Notes: generated by a model from the letters alone, not told the origin. A stretch of 64,000 nt of DNA from Astrothelium macrocarpum (GCA_021030915.1 JAGEMR010000056.1:62001-126000); one strand, 5' to 3'. Positions 11,493-24,359 are shown, counted from the first letter of the stretch. Translations and numbers: made by a program.

Positions 11493-14400
11493 ATGCATTT
11501 GTTTCATATCTTCTTGCTTCTAGCACCTTGGATTGGGCCGAAAGGCGCTCTCTTGACTGCTGCAGGTAGCACAGAGACATTCTCACATGGCGTTGATCAA
11601 AGTTTCACAAGACTAGCCAGTAATATTTCTGCTCACAATGCTACCAGCTCCAGGCATAATCCTCTTTCTATACAGTCGTTATTGCCTTCGTCGGTTCAAC
11701 ATAATACACACCTTGCAAGTTCAAGCTCTTCATCTTCCGTAGGATCAATCTCTTCCGAAGCTCACCTCGGGGACTACATTGCCAGCGGTCTGGGATTAAG
11801 CAGATCGACATCTGCGTTACTTTCAACGAGTTACGCTCAGATCCTCATCTCTTCTTCAAAGAACGCTACGACCAACAGAAACATCGCAGCTACTACGGCA
11901 ACAACACAAAGCAATAAAACAAACTTGTCGCATCAAAGTTCATCCAATGTATCCCATGTCTCAACCACGTTGCTCCCCAGCGCGAACATATCTGGGAACT
12001 GGAGTTTTGATTCCGGAAATTGTTGGTCCAACTGGGCATCTTACTGGTCCGTTAATAGTTCTGTCAACGCTGTAAGAACAGTAAGCCAGTCCGCTACCGC
12101 AACTTTGATAACTACGACCACGGAAACATGGTCAGAACCAGCGCAGCTGGCAACAACCAGCACTTTCATGGAGACGTTCACCAGTACTCAAGCGATGAGT
12201 GCTAATGGGTTTACTTATTTCACTAGTACCTTCACAACTACTGTCACAGATATACAGACATTATCCTTTATCCCTGGATCAACATGGACACAAACAACTA
12301 CCTATACCCAAGACGAAGGTGAAAATCAATTTGTAACCACCCCCAACGTCAGTGTTCCGAGTCCTACCTGCAGTCTCCCACAATACGTTCCACAATGCCA
12401 ATCTCTTTGGGACTCCTATGCCGCTGTACAAATGTCTTCTATTTCCGCAGATTCAGCATGTTTTACAGGCACTTCAATAAATGATACGTGTTCACAGATC
12501 CAAACCAGTTATGACTCTGCAGAATCGAGCTTGGCTGTTCGACAATCTCAGAACCCTCCTACTTGCACCCAGGCTTCGGTAGACTCTGCTGTTTGTTCTT
12601 ACTTCTATGACGAGTATATGTCAACATGGATTGCGGATCATGCCGGCACTGATCCTGCTGGGGATAACCCAGTGCAATATTTATCACTTGGGTATCAGTA
12701 CTCCTATTCTACAGCACCGAATGGGACCGTGACAAGTTCAGCATATTGGCCTTCTACATCAATCCTTGCCCCTGGTTGTAGTATCGGTTGTGGCCCGTGT
12801 GCGATTACTGGAGGCACCGTGCGATTACTCTACTGGCCAGTCCCCGAAACAGAACTTTCAAATTCAACGACAGCCCCATCCCACAATAGTCCAGCAACAG
12901 CTTATGCGTTTGGGACTAGCTTCATTTCGCCAACAGTGTATATTTCATACAAAAACATCTTTGCATCCAACTCATGTGGAAGACTTGGATCTACTCACAG
13001 CACCACAATCGTTCCACTTTCCGACCCTGCAGCGCTTTCCAGTGTCTGGCAAACCTGGGGGGCGAACATGCTCACAGATGCAACAGCTCCCTTCCATTAT
13101 ACGGATTTGAATCCTCCTGTTCCGCAGAGCATCTATGACCGACAGCCTCAATGTGCGTCTTGGTCCGGATCTTGGCTTGCGGCAAATCAATTTCATTCCG
13201 CAAACACAAGTCAATGGATTTGTCCAAGAACGGGACCTTATGCACCCATTTTAGGTGAGCTAGAGATTCTTGTGTGCTATCGAGTGACTTGATCTGAAGG
13301 CTAATTAAGCGAATCAGATGTCCCATCAACTATCCTCCAAGGAATTGATCCGTTGTGGTCAACATGCGTTGCAGACATAAGAGGACAGTACGATCCGCCA
13401 TATGCTTTATCGCAGGGTGCTTTTGCAGCGGCACCAACTCCGTCTGATCCTTTTCCATCACAAACTCCAGCAACCCCTGCATCTTCACCAAAGCCAAATC
13501 TACCCAGTCCAACAGCAGACCCCGCGTCCCCTGTCACTCGTCCATCCTCAAAGCCCTCCCCTTCTATCGAGAGCTCTGCATCGCACAATCCTCAGCCCAA
13601 TGATCCTCAGTCGAATGGACCGCGGCCGAGCAATTCTCAGTCAAATGATCCTCAACAAAGTAAGACTCAACCGAGCAATCCTCAGCCAAACAACCCTCAA
13701 CCGAATGATCCTCAGCCAGACGATCCTCATCCAAATGATCCTCCAGCAAGTGATCCGAACAGTCCTGCGCCAATCGATCCTTCTTCCAGTAGATCGGATC
13801 CGAAAGCTCCTGGTTCTGGTGCCGCTGGAACAAATAGTCCCACAGGTTCGGCGCCTAACCCCGCTGCTGAAGTATCTTCGATTATGGGGGGCGGTGGTGG
13901 TGGTGGCAGTGATCCACAAGGCAGCTCTTCAGGAGGTCAGCCAGGAGGAACATCGCCCAATGCAGGAGACCCCGGCTCTTCAGGCGGTCAATCAGGAGAA
14001 ACATCACCTAACGCGGGAGACCCCAGCTCTTCAGATCCTCATTCAGATCCCAACGTTCCGTCAGGGCAAGAAGCTGGAGGAGGTATTGCGTCGATAATGG
14101 GCGGGCACAGCGCTTCGCCGTCTGCAGGATCAATTTCTGGTTCCCAAACCAGTGGACAATCGTCGGCTCCGGGCTCTGAGTCTGGCTCAGGCTCTGGGTC
14201 CGACCCAGGCTTTAACTCCGGCTTGGGGCCAGGCTCGGGGTCAGGGTCAGGGTCAGGCTCAGGCTCAGGCTCAGGCTCACTTCCAAAGGTCGTTGGAGCT
14301 GGCCAAGGCGGCTCAACCGGGGCTTCTGCTGGAGCGCCAGGTGCTCAAGCAGCACCAGGGCAATTTGGAGCAGATCCAACTGCAGTTTCGTCAGGTGCCT

Positions 14401-15890
14401 CAGACCCTTCAATCGGCGGCCAATCAATTGCGTCTGATCCAAACGTACCTGGAGGTATCGTTATTGGCGGCAAACCCATTGCGCCGGGCGGGGCTACTAC
14501 CGTTGCCGGCACGACCATTTCGAATGGACCGAATGGTATTGTGGTGGGCAGTAGCTCTACGATACCTGTGCCGTCCCCGGGACAAAGTGGCGTTACGATT
14601 GGTGGGCAGTCTGTTGTTATCGATCCAAATGGTTCGGGGGGAATCAGTATTGGTACTGGATCAATCGCTCGTGGTCAGGCTACTACAATCGCTGGTACTG
14701 TAGTTTCGAATGGACCTGATGGTATCGTTGTTGGGAGCACCTCTACCATCCCTATGCCTGGACCAGCTGATCCAGCTGCAGTCAGTGCCGGAGGAGCAGG
14801 CGTGCCTAACTCTGTCGCGGTTTTCACAATGCAGGGCCAAACATACACTGCTCTGGCTGGAAAGCCGATCGTGATGGATGGCGTGACAGTGTCTGCAGGT
14901 GGTCTGGCAACGCAAGTAAATGGTGAAGCCATCAGCGTCGGGCCTTCAGGGGTGGTAGTAGGTGGGTCATCGATAGCATACTCCGCGGCACCGGGCTATG
15001 CAGCCGCCAAGCCAACAATAGACACCACTATAGCCTTTAGCTCTGCTGCGAGCATCGGGGGCTCCCGTACTGTGGAGCAAGTCGCTGCGTTCACGGGCAC
15101 GTCTGGCAGGGTATATGCTGCGATTGAACCAGACGGCAATGCGAATACAGCTATTCTCGGCGGCAGTGTCACACTGAGTGTTGGTGGTCCAAGCACGGTC
15201 GTTGATGGTCGAACGGTGTCTCTGGCGTCCAGTGGACTCGTAGTCAACGGCCAGACGGATGCGTTCTCAGCTGTCACTTCCGATCCAAGCATATCAGGGC
15301 AAGTCGCCGTGTATACTGATGGAGAAGGCCATGTTCACACTGCCATTGAAGCTTCTGGTGAAAGCAGTACCGCTGTCGTTGATGGCAGTGTAACGCTTAA
15401 AGTTGGCGGGCCGAGTACTGTCTTGAATGGAATGACCCTGACACTGGCATCCAGCGGTCTTGTTGTCGACGGACCTGCTCCGACGGAAGCATCATCATCT
15501 GGATCCTCTCCACCAGAAGTCATATACACCGATGCATCCGGCCATACACACACAGCGATTGAATCATCTGGCGATGACCGGACTGCAGTCATCGATGGCA
15601 GTGTCACGTTGACAGTCGGTGGTCATACCACAGTGGTGAGCGGAGAAACGATTTCTCTCGCATCAAGTGGCCTCGTTGTGGATGGGACCACAGAGGCTTT
15701 CTCGACCGCGGATCCGTCAAACAGTAATCCTAGTGGTGCAGTTTCGACCTTGGGAGGAGGTGCTTCGGCAAGCACTACAGGAGGTGGACAAACCAGCGCT
15801 ACCTCAGAGGCGGCAACGTTTAGATCATTGCACTCTTGGAGTTTTGCATTTATTGTAAGCTGGGTAACAGTGCTGATTGTTTATATGTGA
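11493..15890 (+). CDS. Mucin-like secreted surface protein, probable GPI anchor
   Basis: Two exons, 11493-13254 and 13318-15890, joined in phase across a 63-nt intron, giving 1444 residues. The first ATG starts a signal peptide (MHLFHIFLLLAPWIGPKGA). Residues about 30-280 are Ser/Thr-rich with many N-x-S/T sites. A Cys-containing region follows (about 290-590) and includes GCSIGCGPCAITGG. Exon 2 opens with Pro/Asn/Asp repeats, then glycine-rich and Gly-Ser runs. It continues with two modules ending GPxGIVVGSxSTIP and four longer modules ending ASSGLVVDG or a variant. The last 25 residues are a hydrophobic tail ending IVSWVTVLIVYM, as expected for GPI attachment. This is a cell-wall or surface glycoprotein by composition. 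The binding partner and role (adhesion, shielding) are not deducible. Confidence 0.85.
13573..13750 (+). repeat. Pro/Asn/Asp-rich short coding repeats
   Basis: Imperfect tandem units of about 15 nt encode variants of N-D-P-Q-P within the surface-protein gene (for example NPQPNNPQPNDPQPDD). This is an unfolded, spacer-like stalk segment likely to vary in length between strains. Confidence 0.8.
13926..14031 (+). repeat. Tandem duplication of a Gly/Ser-rich segment
   Basis: Two adjacent, diverged copies of a unit of about 51 nt encode SSGGQPGGTSPNAGDPG and SSGGQSGETSPNAGDPS. It lies in the glycine-rich stalk of the surface protein. Confidence 0.75.
14173..14280 (+). repeat. Gly-Ser dipeptide run
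   Basis: Hexanucleotide repeats (GGCTCA, GGGTCA) encode a nearly pure (GS)n tract inside the surface-protein gene. It is probably a flexible linker, and replication slippage there would change its length without a frameshift. Confidence 0.8.
14806..15695 (+). repeat. Four diverged protein modules in the surface protein
   Basis: Four successive modules of about 60 residues start roughly at 14806, 15085, 15300 and 15520. Each runs from a VAVYT-like strand through GSVTLxVGG and a hydrophobic-Gly strand to ASSGLVVDG or close variants. They are diverged at the DNA level, which points to old internal duplication. The alternating hydrophobic/Gly pattern suggests beta structure (inference). Confidence 0.75.
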
Positions 15891-16154
15891 TACCCAACGA
15901 TGTTTATATGGGTTTCATTTGTTCGGAGAGGGCAAACTGTTATATAACCTGTTTTAGGCGCTGATAGATTGAGAAGCGTCAGAGACGGTGTTGATAGCAT
16001 TTCATGTAAATAGTTAGCTATCGCTTGATCTTATACTTTTGAGCTCGCATGTTCATAAGCAGACTCTAGGGTATCGAGCAAGAGTAAAACGTAACAAAGA
16101 AAAGCACCTCACGAGAAACACTAAGACCATCATTATAACAGAGCCTCGGCGACA

Positions 16155-18474
16155 TTACATTTTCCGAAGCACATTGCCGCTCGCACTTCGGCGCTCTTTA
16201 CGGCTGAACTTCCTGCCGGAAGCCTCGCTGCTCTCTTGCGTAGGCGCTTTTGCCTTCTTCTGCGGTGCAAAAGTGATCTCCTTTTCCCCTACAACTCCAG
16301 CACTCCTATTGAAGGTCTTCTTCGCCGAGCCTAAAGAAGCGGCGCGTGCCCCAAATGATATGTTCTGCTCTGGTCTCGCTCTTCTACTCCCAGAAGACGA
16401 GACAACCATGTGTGGTGTCCGAGCAGATTGAGCTTGACGTTTTGACTTTTTGTAAGACGAAGATGATATTCGTCCTGCGTCCTTATCATCCCGCATGTTC
16501 CTTTTCGCTACTGCTTTATTCTCACGCTCGTCATCGGATTCGCTAGAGGATTCTTCATCACTCGATCTCCGGATCTCTGCCGTGTCTTCCTCTTCAACGG
16601 CAGTAAGACCACGGGGTCGACGAGTACCTTCATCGACAATGGTGCTGGGATTGTGAAGCTGGAACTCACGACTTGTTTCATCCACGGCAAAGTCTTCGTC
16701 CTGGAAAAGCTTGGAGAAACGCTCATCGCTAAGGAGATTGCCACGACTCATTTTCTTTCCAGTGTCTTGTCCTGTTTGATCGGAATTTAGTTGCCCATTG
16801 GTAGTAGACTCGGGATTTTCCGAGGCTGCATTGTTTTCTATCTCGTCTCCGCCTTTCTCTATGAGTCTTCTAGCTCGGCGCCGTTCTTGAGCTTCTTCCT
16901 TGGCCATAAGTTTTTCAGCAAGCTTTCTATTTACCTTGGCAGCAACCTTTTTACTGCCCCTAATCCTGGACTCTCGTTCCTTTTCGATTCTTTGCTGTAT
17001 GCTCTTTGCTCGCTGTTCTTGCCACAAGTCTGGGTTCGAAATCAATTTCGCCTCTTCATATAGCCGTTGTGCGACGAAATATCCGTGCATATATGGACGT
17101 AGTAACGAGGTTGTGCCAACCAAGTGATCCATATTTAGAGCTTTCAATTGCTGCATTGTCAAAAACTTATAGTTGTCATACGCCTCCCCGCTTTGGCTGT
17201 TGCCAAATGCGTTAGGATCGTTCACATCCTCGGCCATTTCTTCAACCAGGTTGTCAAGGAATGAGCACCAGCGTGGCGCAGGCCCCAATTGAGGTACGAA
17301 AAATGAGTGCTGTTGTCGACCTTCGTTTGCAGTAAGTATCATGCCGCTATCTGGAACCCATATTACATGATTCAAATCTGCCGCCGGCTCGACAGACGTC
17401 CAAGGGTCACCACTTTGTGGGTCCCATAACTTGATGATGCGTTTGTCTGCAGACATAATCTTTGGCTCAGCAGTTGATGTCTTGGTCCTTGTTGTAGGAC
17501 TTATGAATTTCAGTGTCTGAATCGGATAGCCGTAGCCTTGATCTTTCTTAAGCAATGGGACCGGTGATCGTAAATCATACAAATAGACAAGACCAGTCGA
17601 TGAGCCAGTCGCTAGCGTCAACCCCGACCGGTGAAAGTCGAGAGATGTGATTTGGGCTCTTTCATCGCCGATATCCGAGCCAACTGGGGGTGGAAGCACT
17701 GCGATTCTGCTTTTTGATCTCGAATCCCAAAATTCCACAGTGCCCATCGACGTTCCAAATGCGAGTAAATTATGACTTTCTTCCGCAATCGCAGCAGTGT
17801 TCACGCTTCCAATATCTATACCTCCCTGTAATGCTGATCGGTCCATAACTGACTCATCTCCACCCACATCCACATCGTAACCTTTCATAAATCGGCCAAC
17901 CTCAAGATTAAGTCGAAATACTTCGCCATATCCATCACCATTAAGACCAACTGACGGTATCAAAGCCTCAGAACAGTGTCTGTCGTATATAAGATCTCGA
18001 CCATATCGAGGAATTCGAGTTGTGTAGTGACATGCTGATGGTGTATGAAATTGGAGAGAACGATCGGTTTGGAGGTGCAAGGACTTTGAGTAATCAGAGG
18101 AGAGCAGAACAAAGGTCTTGTTCAATGAATCAGTGTGTCTCGCGTAGGACAGAGACAAGTGTGGTAGATAATGTGTGTGTATTTGTGGCTTGTACGTCCC
18201 TTTACAAAGGTCAGCACGAGGTTGCGGTGGGTTTCGAGAAGGCAAAAGACGAAATACCAGTACTCATAAGCCAGTCACCATCTTCACTAGCCCTTATACA
18301 GATGCTGGCTTCCTCAAACTCAAAATCTTGAAGAAGTTCAATGCGATTCGCAAACTCAGGATCTTGTTTGAGACTTCGTTTTCGCTTGCGAATGAGCCAA
18401 TCAGGTAGAGCTCGTGTGGTTGATGCACCAGAAACAGTGTACACCGGTACTGCAGATTGAGTCGAGAGCTTCAT
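16155..18474 (-). CDS. ENP2: Nucleolar WD40 protein Enp2/NOL10, ribosome biogenesis
   Basis: Two exons, 18474-18258 and 18199-16155, joined over a 58-nt intron (GTATTT...AAAG), giving 753 residues. The N-terminus MKLSTQSAVPVYTVSG, the IELLQDFEFEEAS block and the WD-like strands (GTVEFWDSRSK, KIMSADKRIIKLWDP) are those of Enp2/NOL10. The motif SDERFSKLFQDEDFAVDETS is the NUC153 domain at about residue 550. A Lys/Arg/Ser-rich tail follows, typical of nucleolar factors. The yeast protein is essential for 18S rRNA maturation in the small-subunit processome. It is transcribed divergently from MED13 with 548 bp between the start codons. Identification is strong. Only the exact start depends on the intron model. 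Confidence 0.94.
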
Positions 18475-19022
18475 TTGTTTGGTCTGCGCATGGATCGCAG
18501 AATAGAGAGCTGATTGTGGGTAAAAATTAATTAATATGGGGAGGATGACTAAGCCTTTTTTTAGTTTCCATCCATCAGGCGCGGGACGAGCCGCAGCTTT
18601 TGTAGATCTCATGCGTTGCGTCTGCAATCATCCCATCCTCATTTCTCCGACCAACAGCTACCACCCTTTGACGCCTTATACCTTTTATCACTCTTGCGCA
18701 TCCTGCCATTTTGAATTTTTGGGCACCGGCTGCGTCCCATGCTTCGCATTTGACTGGATGTCGAGCATCTAGTCAAGCTGGTAGTCGTTGGACAGTCTCT
18801 GCTGAAAAGGCCTTCTCGTCAAGGCCTGCACTTAAGAGAACCGATATGCCTCTGATGATCGCGACCATTGTGCAATTGCGGTTTGGAATCTTGCTTCACG
18901 GAACGAATTGGCAGTATAAGCTAAGCTTGGGACCTGGATAGACTTTCATTCCAGCCAGCTTCTCACGTGTCACGTGGTCTTTGACGCGTGCTTTGCGCGT
19001 GCATCGGATCCACCATCAGATC
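18475..19022. other. Divergent promoter region ENP2/MED13
   Basis: 548 bp between two start codons facing outward. It contains a tandem CACGTG pair close to the MED13 start and no other supported feature. Confidence 0.7.
18963..18977. promoter_or_regulatory. Tandem CACGTG (E-box) pair
   Basis: TCACGTGTCACGTGG holds two CACGTG hexamers at 18964-18969 and 18971-18976, seven bases apart. They lie 47-59 bp upstream of the MED13 start codon and about 490 bp upstream of ENP2. This is the core recognised by bHLH factors such as Cbf1 or Pho4. The assignment rests on the sequence match only. Confidence 0.45.
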
Positions 19023-22000
19023 ATGGAAAATCCTCGAAAATATAGCACTGGGTCATATGTGATCGTATGCTGAATTGAACTGTTGCTGCGGCTGAACGCT
19101 TATATGTGATAGGACGGCTTCTCAACTGTGCATTACTGCATCTACAGTGTCTTACCAACAATTTCCGATCCTGCGAATGCTGAAACCCTGCTTTGGCACG
19201 CTCAGATCATTTTGAGAGATCATCATCATCTGGTGGCTTCTGACCCAAAGAAGCAAGTGTTGTGGGTTTTTGGAGGCCCATATGGTGGCTTAGACAATAC
19301 ATCCCAAGATTATTCTAGTTTGCACGATGCCAAAGACATTATCAATAGACAATGTCAAGCTTTAAACCGTAAGCAGACGCTCCGCACTACATGATAAAGT
19401 CTAATGCTGGGCTATAGCTATCACTGAAGGTTCGTTTCAAACAGCCAACCTCAGCGAGGTCATCAGCCGAGATCTCATAAAATCTACTGGTAGCGCTCGT
19501 ACCTTCACTACAAGTATTGATTCAACTCATACTGAATCACCAATTTCCTTCGCAAATGCATACCGCATTTTCATCCTTGCTGTTTTGGCTTCTATTTCTT
19601 ACACGTTGGTCCGAAATTATGACATGATACCCCTTGACGTACGGAGTTTTTGCTTCATTTCACGGCCTCCAAAGTTCTTTAATGAGTTTTCTACAGAGTC
19701 TCCTGGTGCATCAGCGATGTTTATTGATGCTAACCTGACCACCTCCGGTACTCTTCTAATCTCCTTCACTCACAATATAAATCTTTCGAGGGGCAGTACA
19801 ATTGCGCCAAAATTACTCTCTCCAGAGATAATCGACGATCACGAACCTCGTATTTCAAGATCGTCTCAGTCACGGCTTCCCCTTGGTGGTTTCGGGCCAA
19901 TCTGGAGAACTGCCGTTCAGTATTGGCTTCGTACCAAGGGCATAACAATAGCAAATGTCCACACCAACAGCACGTGGAAAGTCGTATCAAGGAGGAGTAT
20001 AGACAAAACCAGCTTGACTAGTGCTGAACATTTGCATTTTGCCGCAAGCAAAGTATTGCTATACGAATGGCCAGCGAGTTTGTGCTCCAGCCATCAAAAT
20101 CCATTATTTGACGACACTTTACATCCCCCTGATTCCAATTCTTCAAACGCGGAATGCAGCAATCCTGATTATTCAGGGGCTAGTTATCAGCTCCCGAATT
20201 CTCTAAGCTTTGCTAAAGACTGGGTGCTGGCCTCTGATGAGAGACACAGAGCAATAGATACTCTACGCCTGTCAAAGAGGACCGAGAAAGAGAATCAGAT
20301 AATTCAGATTTCTACTGGTGGAAATGACGTCAGCATACCTTCTTCTCCAGTGTATGCGCGTACAGGGGAACTCTCAGGAGTCAATGCCTTCTATCCCACT
20401 CCACCAGACGGCTTCACTTCTCAAGCACCTAATACGTCGTCTGTCGTAGCGACTGATCATCCATCCGAGACACGAAACGAAGATACAACAGACGATAAAG
20501 ACCCGATTGTTTCGTCTGAGCTACGTTCAAATGAAATGTCTTCTGAGTTTGCTGAGTCTACCGAGCAAACAGCTGGGCTCCAAGACGAGTTGTTTGACGA
20601 TATGGAAGAGGACGGATTTGGAGCTACAGGTGTGACAGACGCTGATTTCAGTTTTTTCGACGAACCTGAAGCGGATAGCATGGACCTTACTTTCGATGAA
20701 CATCTTGAACTCGATGATATTAAAGATGATTCCATAGGAAATCCTGCTCTTCCACAGCTTGAAACCCATCAAGACTATCAATTACATCCAACTCAACGTG
20801 ATCAAGCTGACAGCAGTCCGGTGATTAAGGAAAGCTCACCTGATATCGTCCTTCAGGATAGTTTTAAGGTTGAAGATCACGAATTGCAAAAGTCTGGTGC
20901 TGTAATTAGTTCCGATCTTTCTAAGGACGAGACGAATGACGAGAATGAATCCTTAAAAGTGACATTCTCCGAACTAAGCCCAGCATTGGTACAAAAACGG
21001 CTGTTCCAGGACCCAAGCATTGCCGAAGATGCAACCGAGAAGCAAAGTCAACATCCTAGCAAGGAGTCGACAACATTCAGACCGGTGTCCTTCGCAGCGA
21101 GGATAGCATCTTTCGATCAGAAATATGGTAATAGCGGACGCTTTGGTTTTGAGGTAAAAGCCGATACCGCAGCTCCTGAACAAAACAAAAAGATAGATTC
21201 TCATACATCTTCGAGCCTTGCCAATGAACCTCGTTTGGACATCCAGAAAACTCGCAAACCTTCGGGCCCAACCTATTCGCTGACCTCTGTTGAAAATCTT
21301 GTTTCTCACGAATCCATGGATGAAGGATATTCTTCAGATACTGATACGGATTCTTATTCGAATGGAGAGGAATTTTCCCATTTCGCCGAGTCTCGCCTTT
21401 CTTCAGATGAGGCCGGGCAAAATGTTGAACATAGGAAGAGAAAACGAGATGGTAGCGAGACCAGTTCTTCGCATCTGGAGACAAACATCACTCCAAACAA
21501 AGGTTCCTTCGATATCGGCGAACCTCGAAAAACAACGAAACAAGAGGCATGCCATCTGATACATGAGATGGAGTCTCACTTTAACGAGTGTGTGAACAAG
21601 TGTTCACCTAGCCAGCTATCTTCTTCAAGAACTCAGAACACGCAGAACCATGACATTGGCGAGGTTCGAACAGCCCTGTTGCGTGATAAGGAGGCCATCA
21701 ATGTTGCACAAATCTTGTCGGGGGAGCATATTTATTCGAATTCCAAGGCCTGTCCTCGCGCAAATCGGCCCGGTCACTCTACAAACGCTTTGAGAACCTC
21801 TATCGAGAGTTTAATGGAATTTGCTATCGAAGTTGTTGTCAAGAAGCTGTTCCCTACGGCTCAAGAGTGCGATCTGCTGGGCCTGTCCTCTTTACAAGAA
21901 GCTAGCCCCGAGAATCAGACCTCTAAGTTACCGCAGCGACCAGTCCTCCAACGGAAGCCCACTGAAGGTCCTGGGTTATATACAAACTCCATCTTTCGTA

Positions 22001-23767
22001 TTCCGCCTCCGCATGTAAAGGTCCAGAGATCTGAGAACACGCTTCAAATCCTTCCACCAGCGATACGCTTCTGGGATACTTTGGGCCTAGCACCGTTCAG
22101 TGGCCCAAAGGACTTGATGACTTCATGCATTTATCCATCAAATTTCAGAACGGAAAAAGCGGTTGTCCAGTTCTTCGATTGCTTATCAAGCGTATATGAA
22201 AACCATAAACTTGGGTTCCATGGAATAGACATGAATGACGACGAAGCCAGTCCCTGGTTATTTCCCTTTGAACTCGAAGGCGATACTCCTTCCCCTGCTT
22301 TGATGCAAAGCGTTCAGACCGCATGTATTACAGCGGCTAAATCTTTAGTTTCAAGACATATCGATTGTGAAAATATCACAGTGTACCTTGTCAATCCCTT
22401 CCGCGACCGTACGGTATTTGCTGGATTTTGCCAAGCAGCCCATGCCATTTTTCAGACATTCAATAAATCGACTACACCTCGAACTGGTCACAAAAGACCC
22501 GAGATCGTAGTAAAGATCCTGCAGATGGAGGACCTTCCACTGGAAGATGCCGTCTTAGATCCAGATCCAGAGGATCTGCTGTATTTGGCCCATGAGATGT
22601 ACGAGCGAAGCCTCTTGGATGACTCTGATATGATGCAGACTGGGTTGAATATCCGCCGTTCACCGGCCGTGCAACTTGCAGCCGCAACACCCAAAAGTGT
22701 GCAGTTCAAGATGACTGCCGACCCACCGTCGGACCTCTTAGAAGAAAACTCATTTTTCCATTTGGCCTATAGTTGCAGTGCAAGTAATCAGTGGCTTACG
22801 GCTGCTTGGACAGATAATACGGGACAGTACCAGACAACGGCCAGCTACAGTCTCTATGGTCGGACCTTTGAAGAAGCTGCGTCGGAGATGTGGGGAACAA
22901 CTCTTGGTATTCTAAAGACCAAAAGCATCAACTGGAGAGTCATTATAGCAAAAGAGGGCTTGTTCGCACCGGGCGAAAGCGAAAGTAAGTTCATCCTCGC
23001 ACATGATTTTCAGCAGCCTCACAAAACCGTATAAGTAGTAGTGTTGCTAACACACTCACACGACAGCCTGGACAAGACTTTTTACCACGCCTGCTCAACT
23101 ACAAATAATAACGATACTGATATCCGTTGAAGTCAACCCGTGTGTAGCTATAAGCGCGGAGAAGCCTTTACCAGCTAGCTACATGGAAAACACGTCAAAG
23201 ACCCACGCCCATACAAATAGTAACCCAGCGAATGCTATGACTCCTGCATCTACCCCCACACCCTCTGCGGACAATGCGTCTGCTGCAGCTAGTCCCTCGG
23301 CAGGAGCCGACAGTCTACTGGAAGCCAATCCAGATAGCCGACTGATCGATCAGACAGACGAGACCTGGGGTGTTCTCATGGGTATCCGCATGCGTACTTC
23401 TGCAGTGCTAGGCGACTGGAGTCCAAGTCTTATTAGCGGATTACTGGTGAAGCGAGGCGAGAACCACGAATCGCCTGAACCCAGCCCCGGTAGGCAGATG
23501 CCTTGCATAGCCGTCCATGTCACTTGCATCGGTAACAATGCAACCTCTGCCGCCAGCTCTGGAATCAGCTCGTCTTCAGCAGCACCCATACCGGGGACCA
23601 TGCGTAATTACGAAATGCTTATGAAGGAGGTCTTGAGTATGTATCGGAATCTAGGCACGCTTGCGAAAGTCAAATTCATGAATGATGGTATGGGAAACGT
23701 TGTTCCATGGCATGTCCTGGCTGCTATGAGGGGCGCAAATGGACTTGACAAATGCTTGTCTGTATGA
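19023..23767 (+). CDS. MED13: Mediator subunit 13 (Srb9/Ssn2)
   Basis: Four exons: 19023-19064, 19113-19368, 19418-22984 and 23067-23767, all in phase, giving 1521 residues. Introns are 48, 49 and 82 nt, and the last has branch GCTAAC. The tiny first exon (MENPRKYSTGSYVI) joins to DGFSTVHYCIYS, matching the conserved start of fungal Med13. The C-terminus carries the hallmark blocks HLAYSCSASNQWLTAAWTD, SINWRVIIAKEGLF and TRLFTTPAQLQIITILISVEVNP. The centre is acidic and disordered, with a basic KRKR stretch, as usual. Med13 belongs to the CDK8 kinase module that represses and tunes RNA polymerase II through Mediator. Identification is strong. The exon 1 choice is inferred from splice signals and family resemblance. 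Confidence 0.93.
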
Positions 23768-24084
23768 AATCATTGTGCATTTTATAGATTTTAGGTTGAA
23801 TTCGCAGCGTATACAATTGAGGCTGCAATCATGTCGCTCCGCGGACGCTAAAATTGCTGTGTAGACAAACAAACGGAAGATGTCAGATTGTATTCGTAGC
23901 ATATACAATTGAGGCTGCAATGGCATGGCTCCGTGGACGCTAAAAATGCTGTGCAAAGGCAACGCTTGCCATGAGAAGGCAAACGAAACAAATCATTGTT
24001 CATTTTACGGATGTTAGGTTGAATCTGCAGCATATACGATCGAGGCTATAATGGCATCGCTCCGTAGAGGCTAAAATTGCTGTG
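23768..24084 (+). repeat. Three diverged copies of a ~67-bp repeat
   Basis: The core GTTGAATTCGCAGC...GCTAAAATTGCTGTG occurs at about 23795-23861, 23886-23953 and 24018-24084. Copies 1 and 3 also share a 27-bp left flank (AATCATTGTGCATTTTA-like) at 23768 and 23991, so the fuller unit is about 95 bp. Many mismatches between copies are C/T or G/A transitions. The array begins immediately after the MED13 stop codon, so it probably lies in its 3' UTR. Confidence 0.85.
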
Positions 24085-24359
24085 CACCCCATGTTTACTT
24101 ACGAGAATTGCTCCCGTTCGCCATGCAAGATAGGCATAGCTTGCTCAAGGAAATGCCCCTACTGGGACAATGCTTGCAAACTCTTCTTGCGAGTCTTTTT
24201 ATTATGCATATCGATTGGCTCACGTCTAGCGAATCTCAGCTTCGGAGAAAATATTTGCTACCCTCATGCTGAACGCTCTCAGCCGGCCAGAACGGGCTGA
24301 GAAGATTGCATTGTTGACGTCAATGATCCGTGCTGGACGGGCCAGATGAAGCTTTCAAA

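Noticed and set aside
13564..13919. Minus-strand frames of about 90 codons opposite the surface-protein repeats
   Set aside because: They are mirror readings of the low-complexity repeats in exon 2 of the plus-strand gene.
23651..24033. Minus-strand frames of 103 and 61 codons behind MED13
   Set aside because: They repeat the same peptide because they translate the three-copy DNA repeat; no evidence of a gene.
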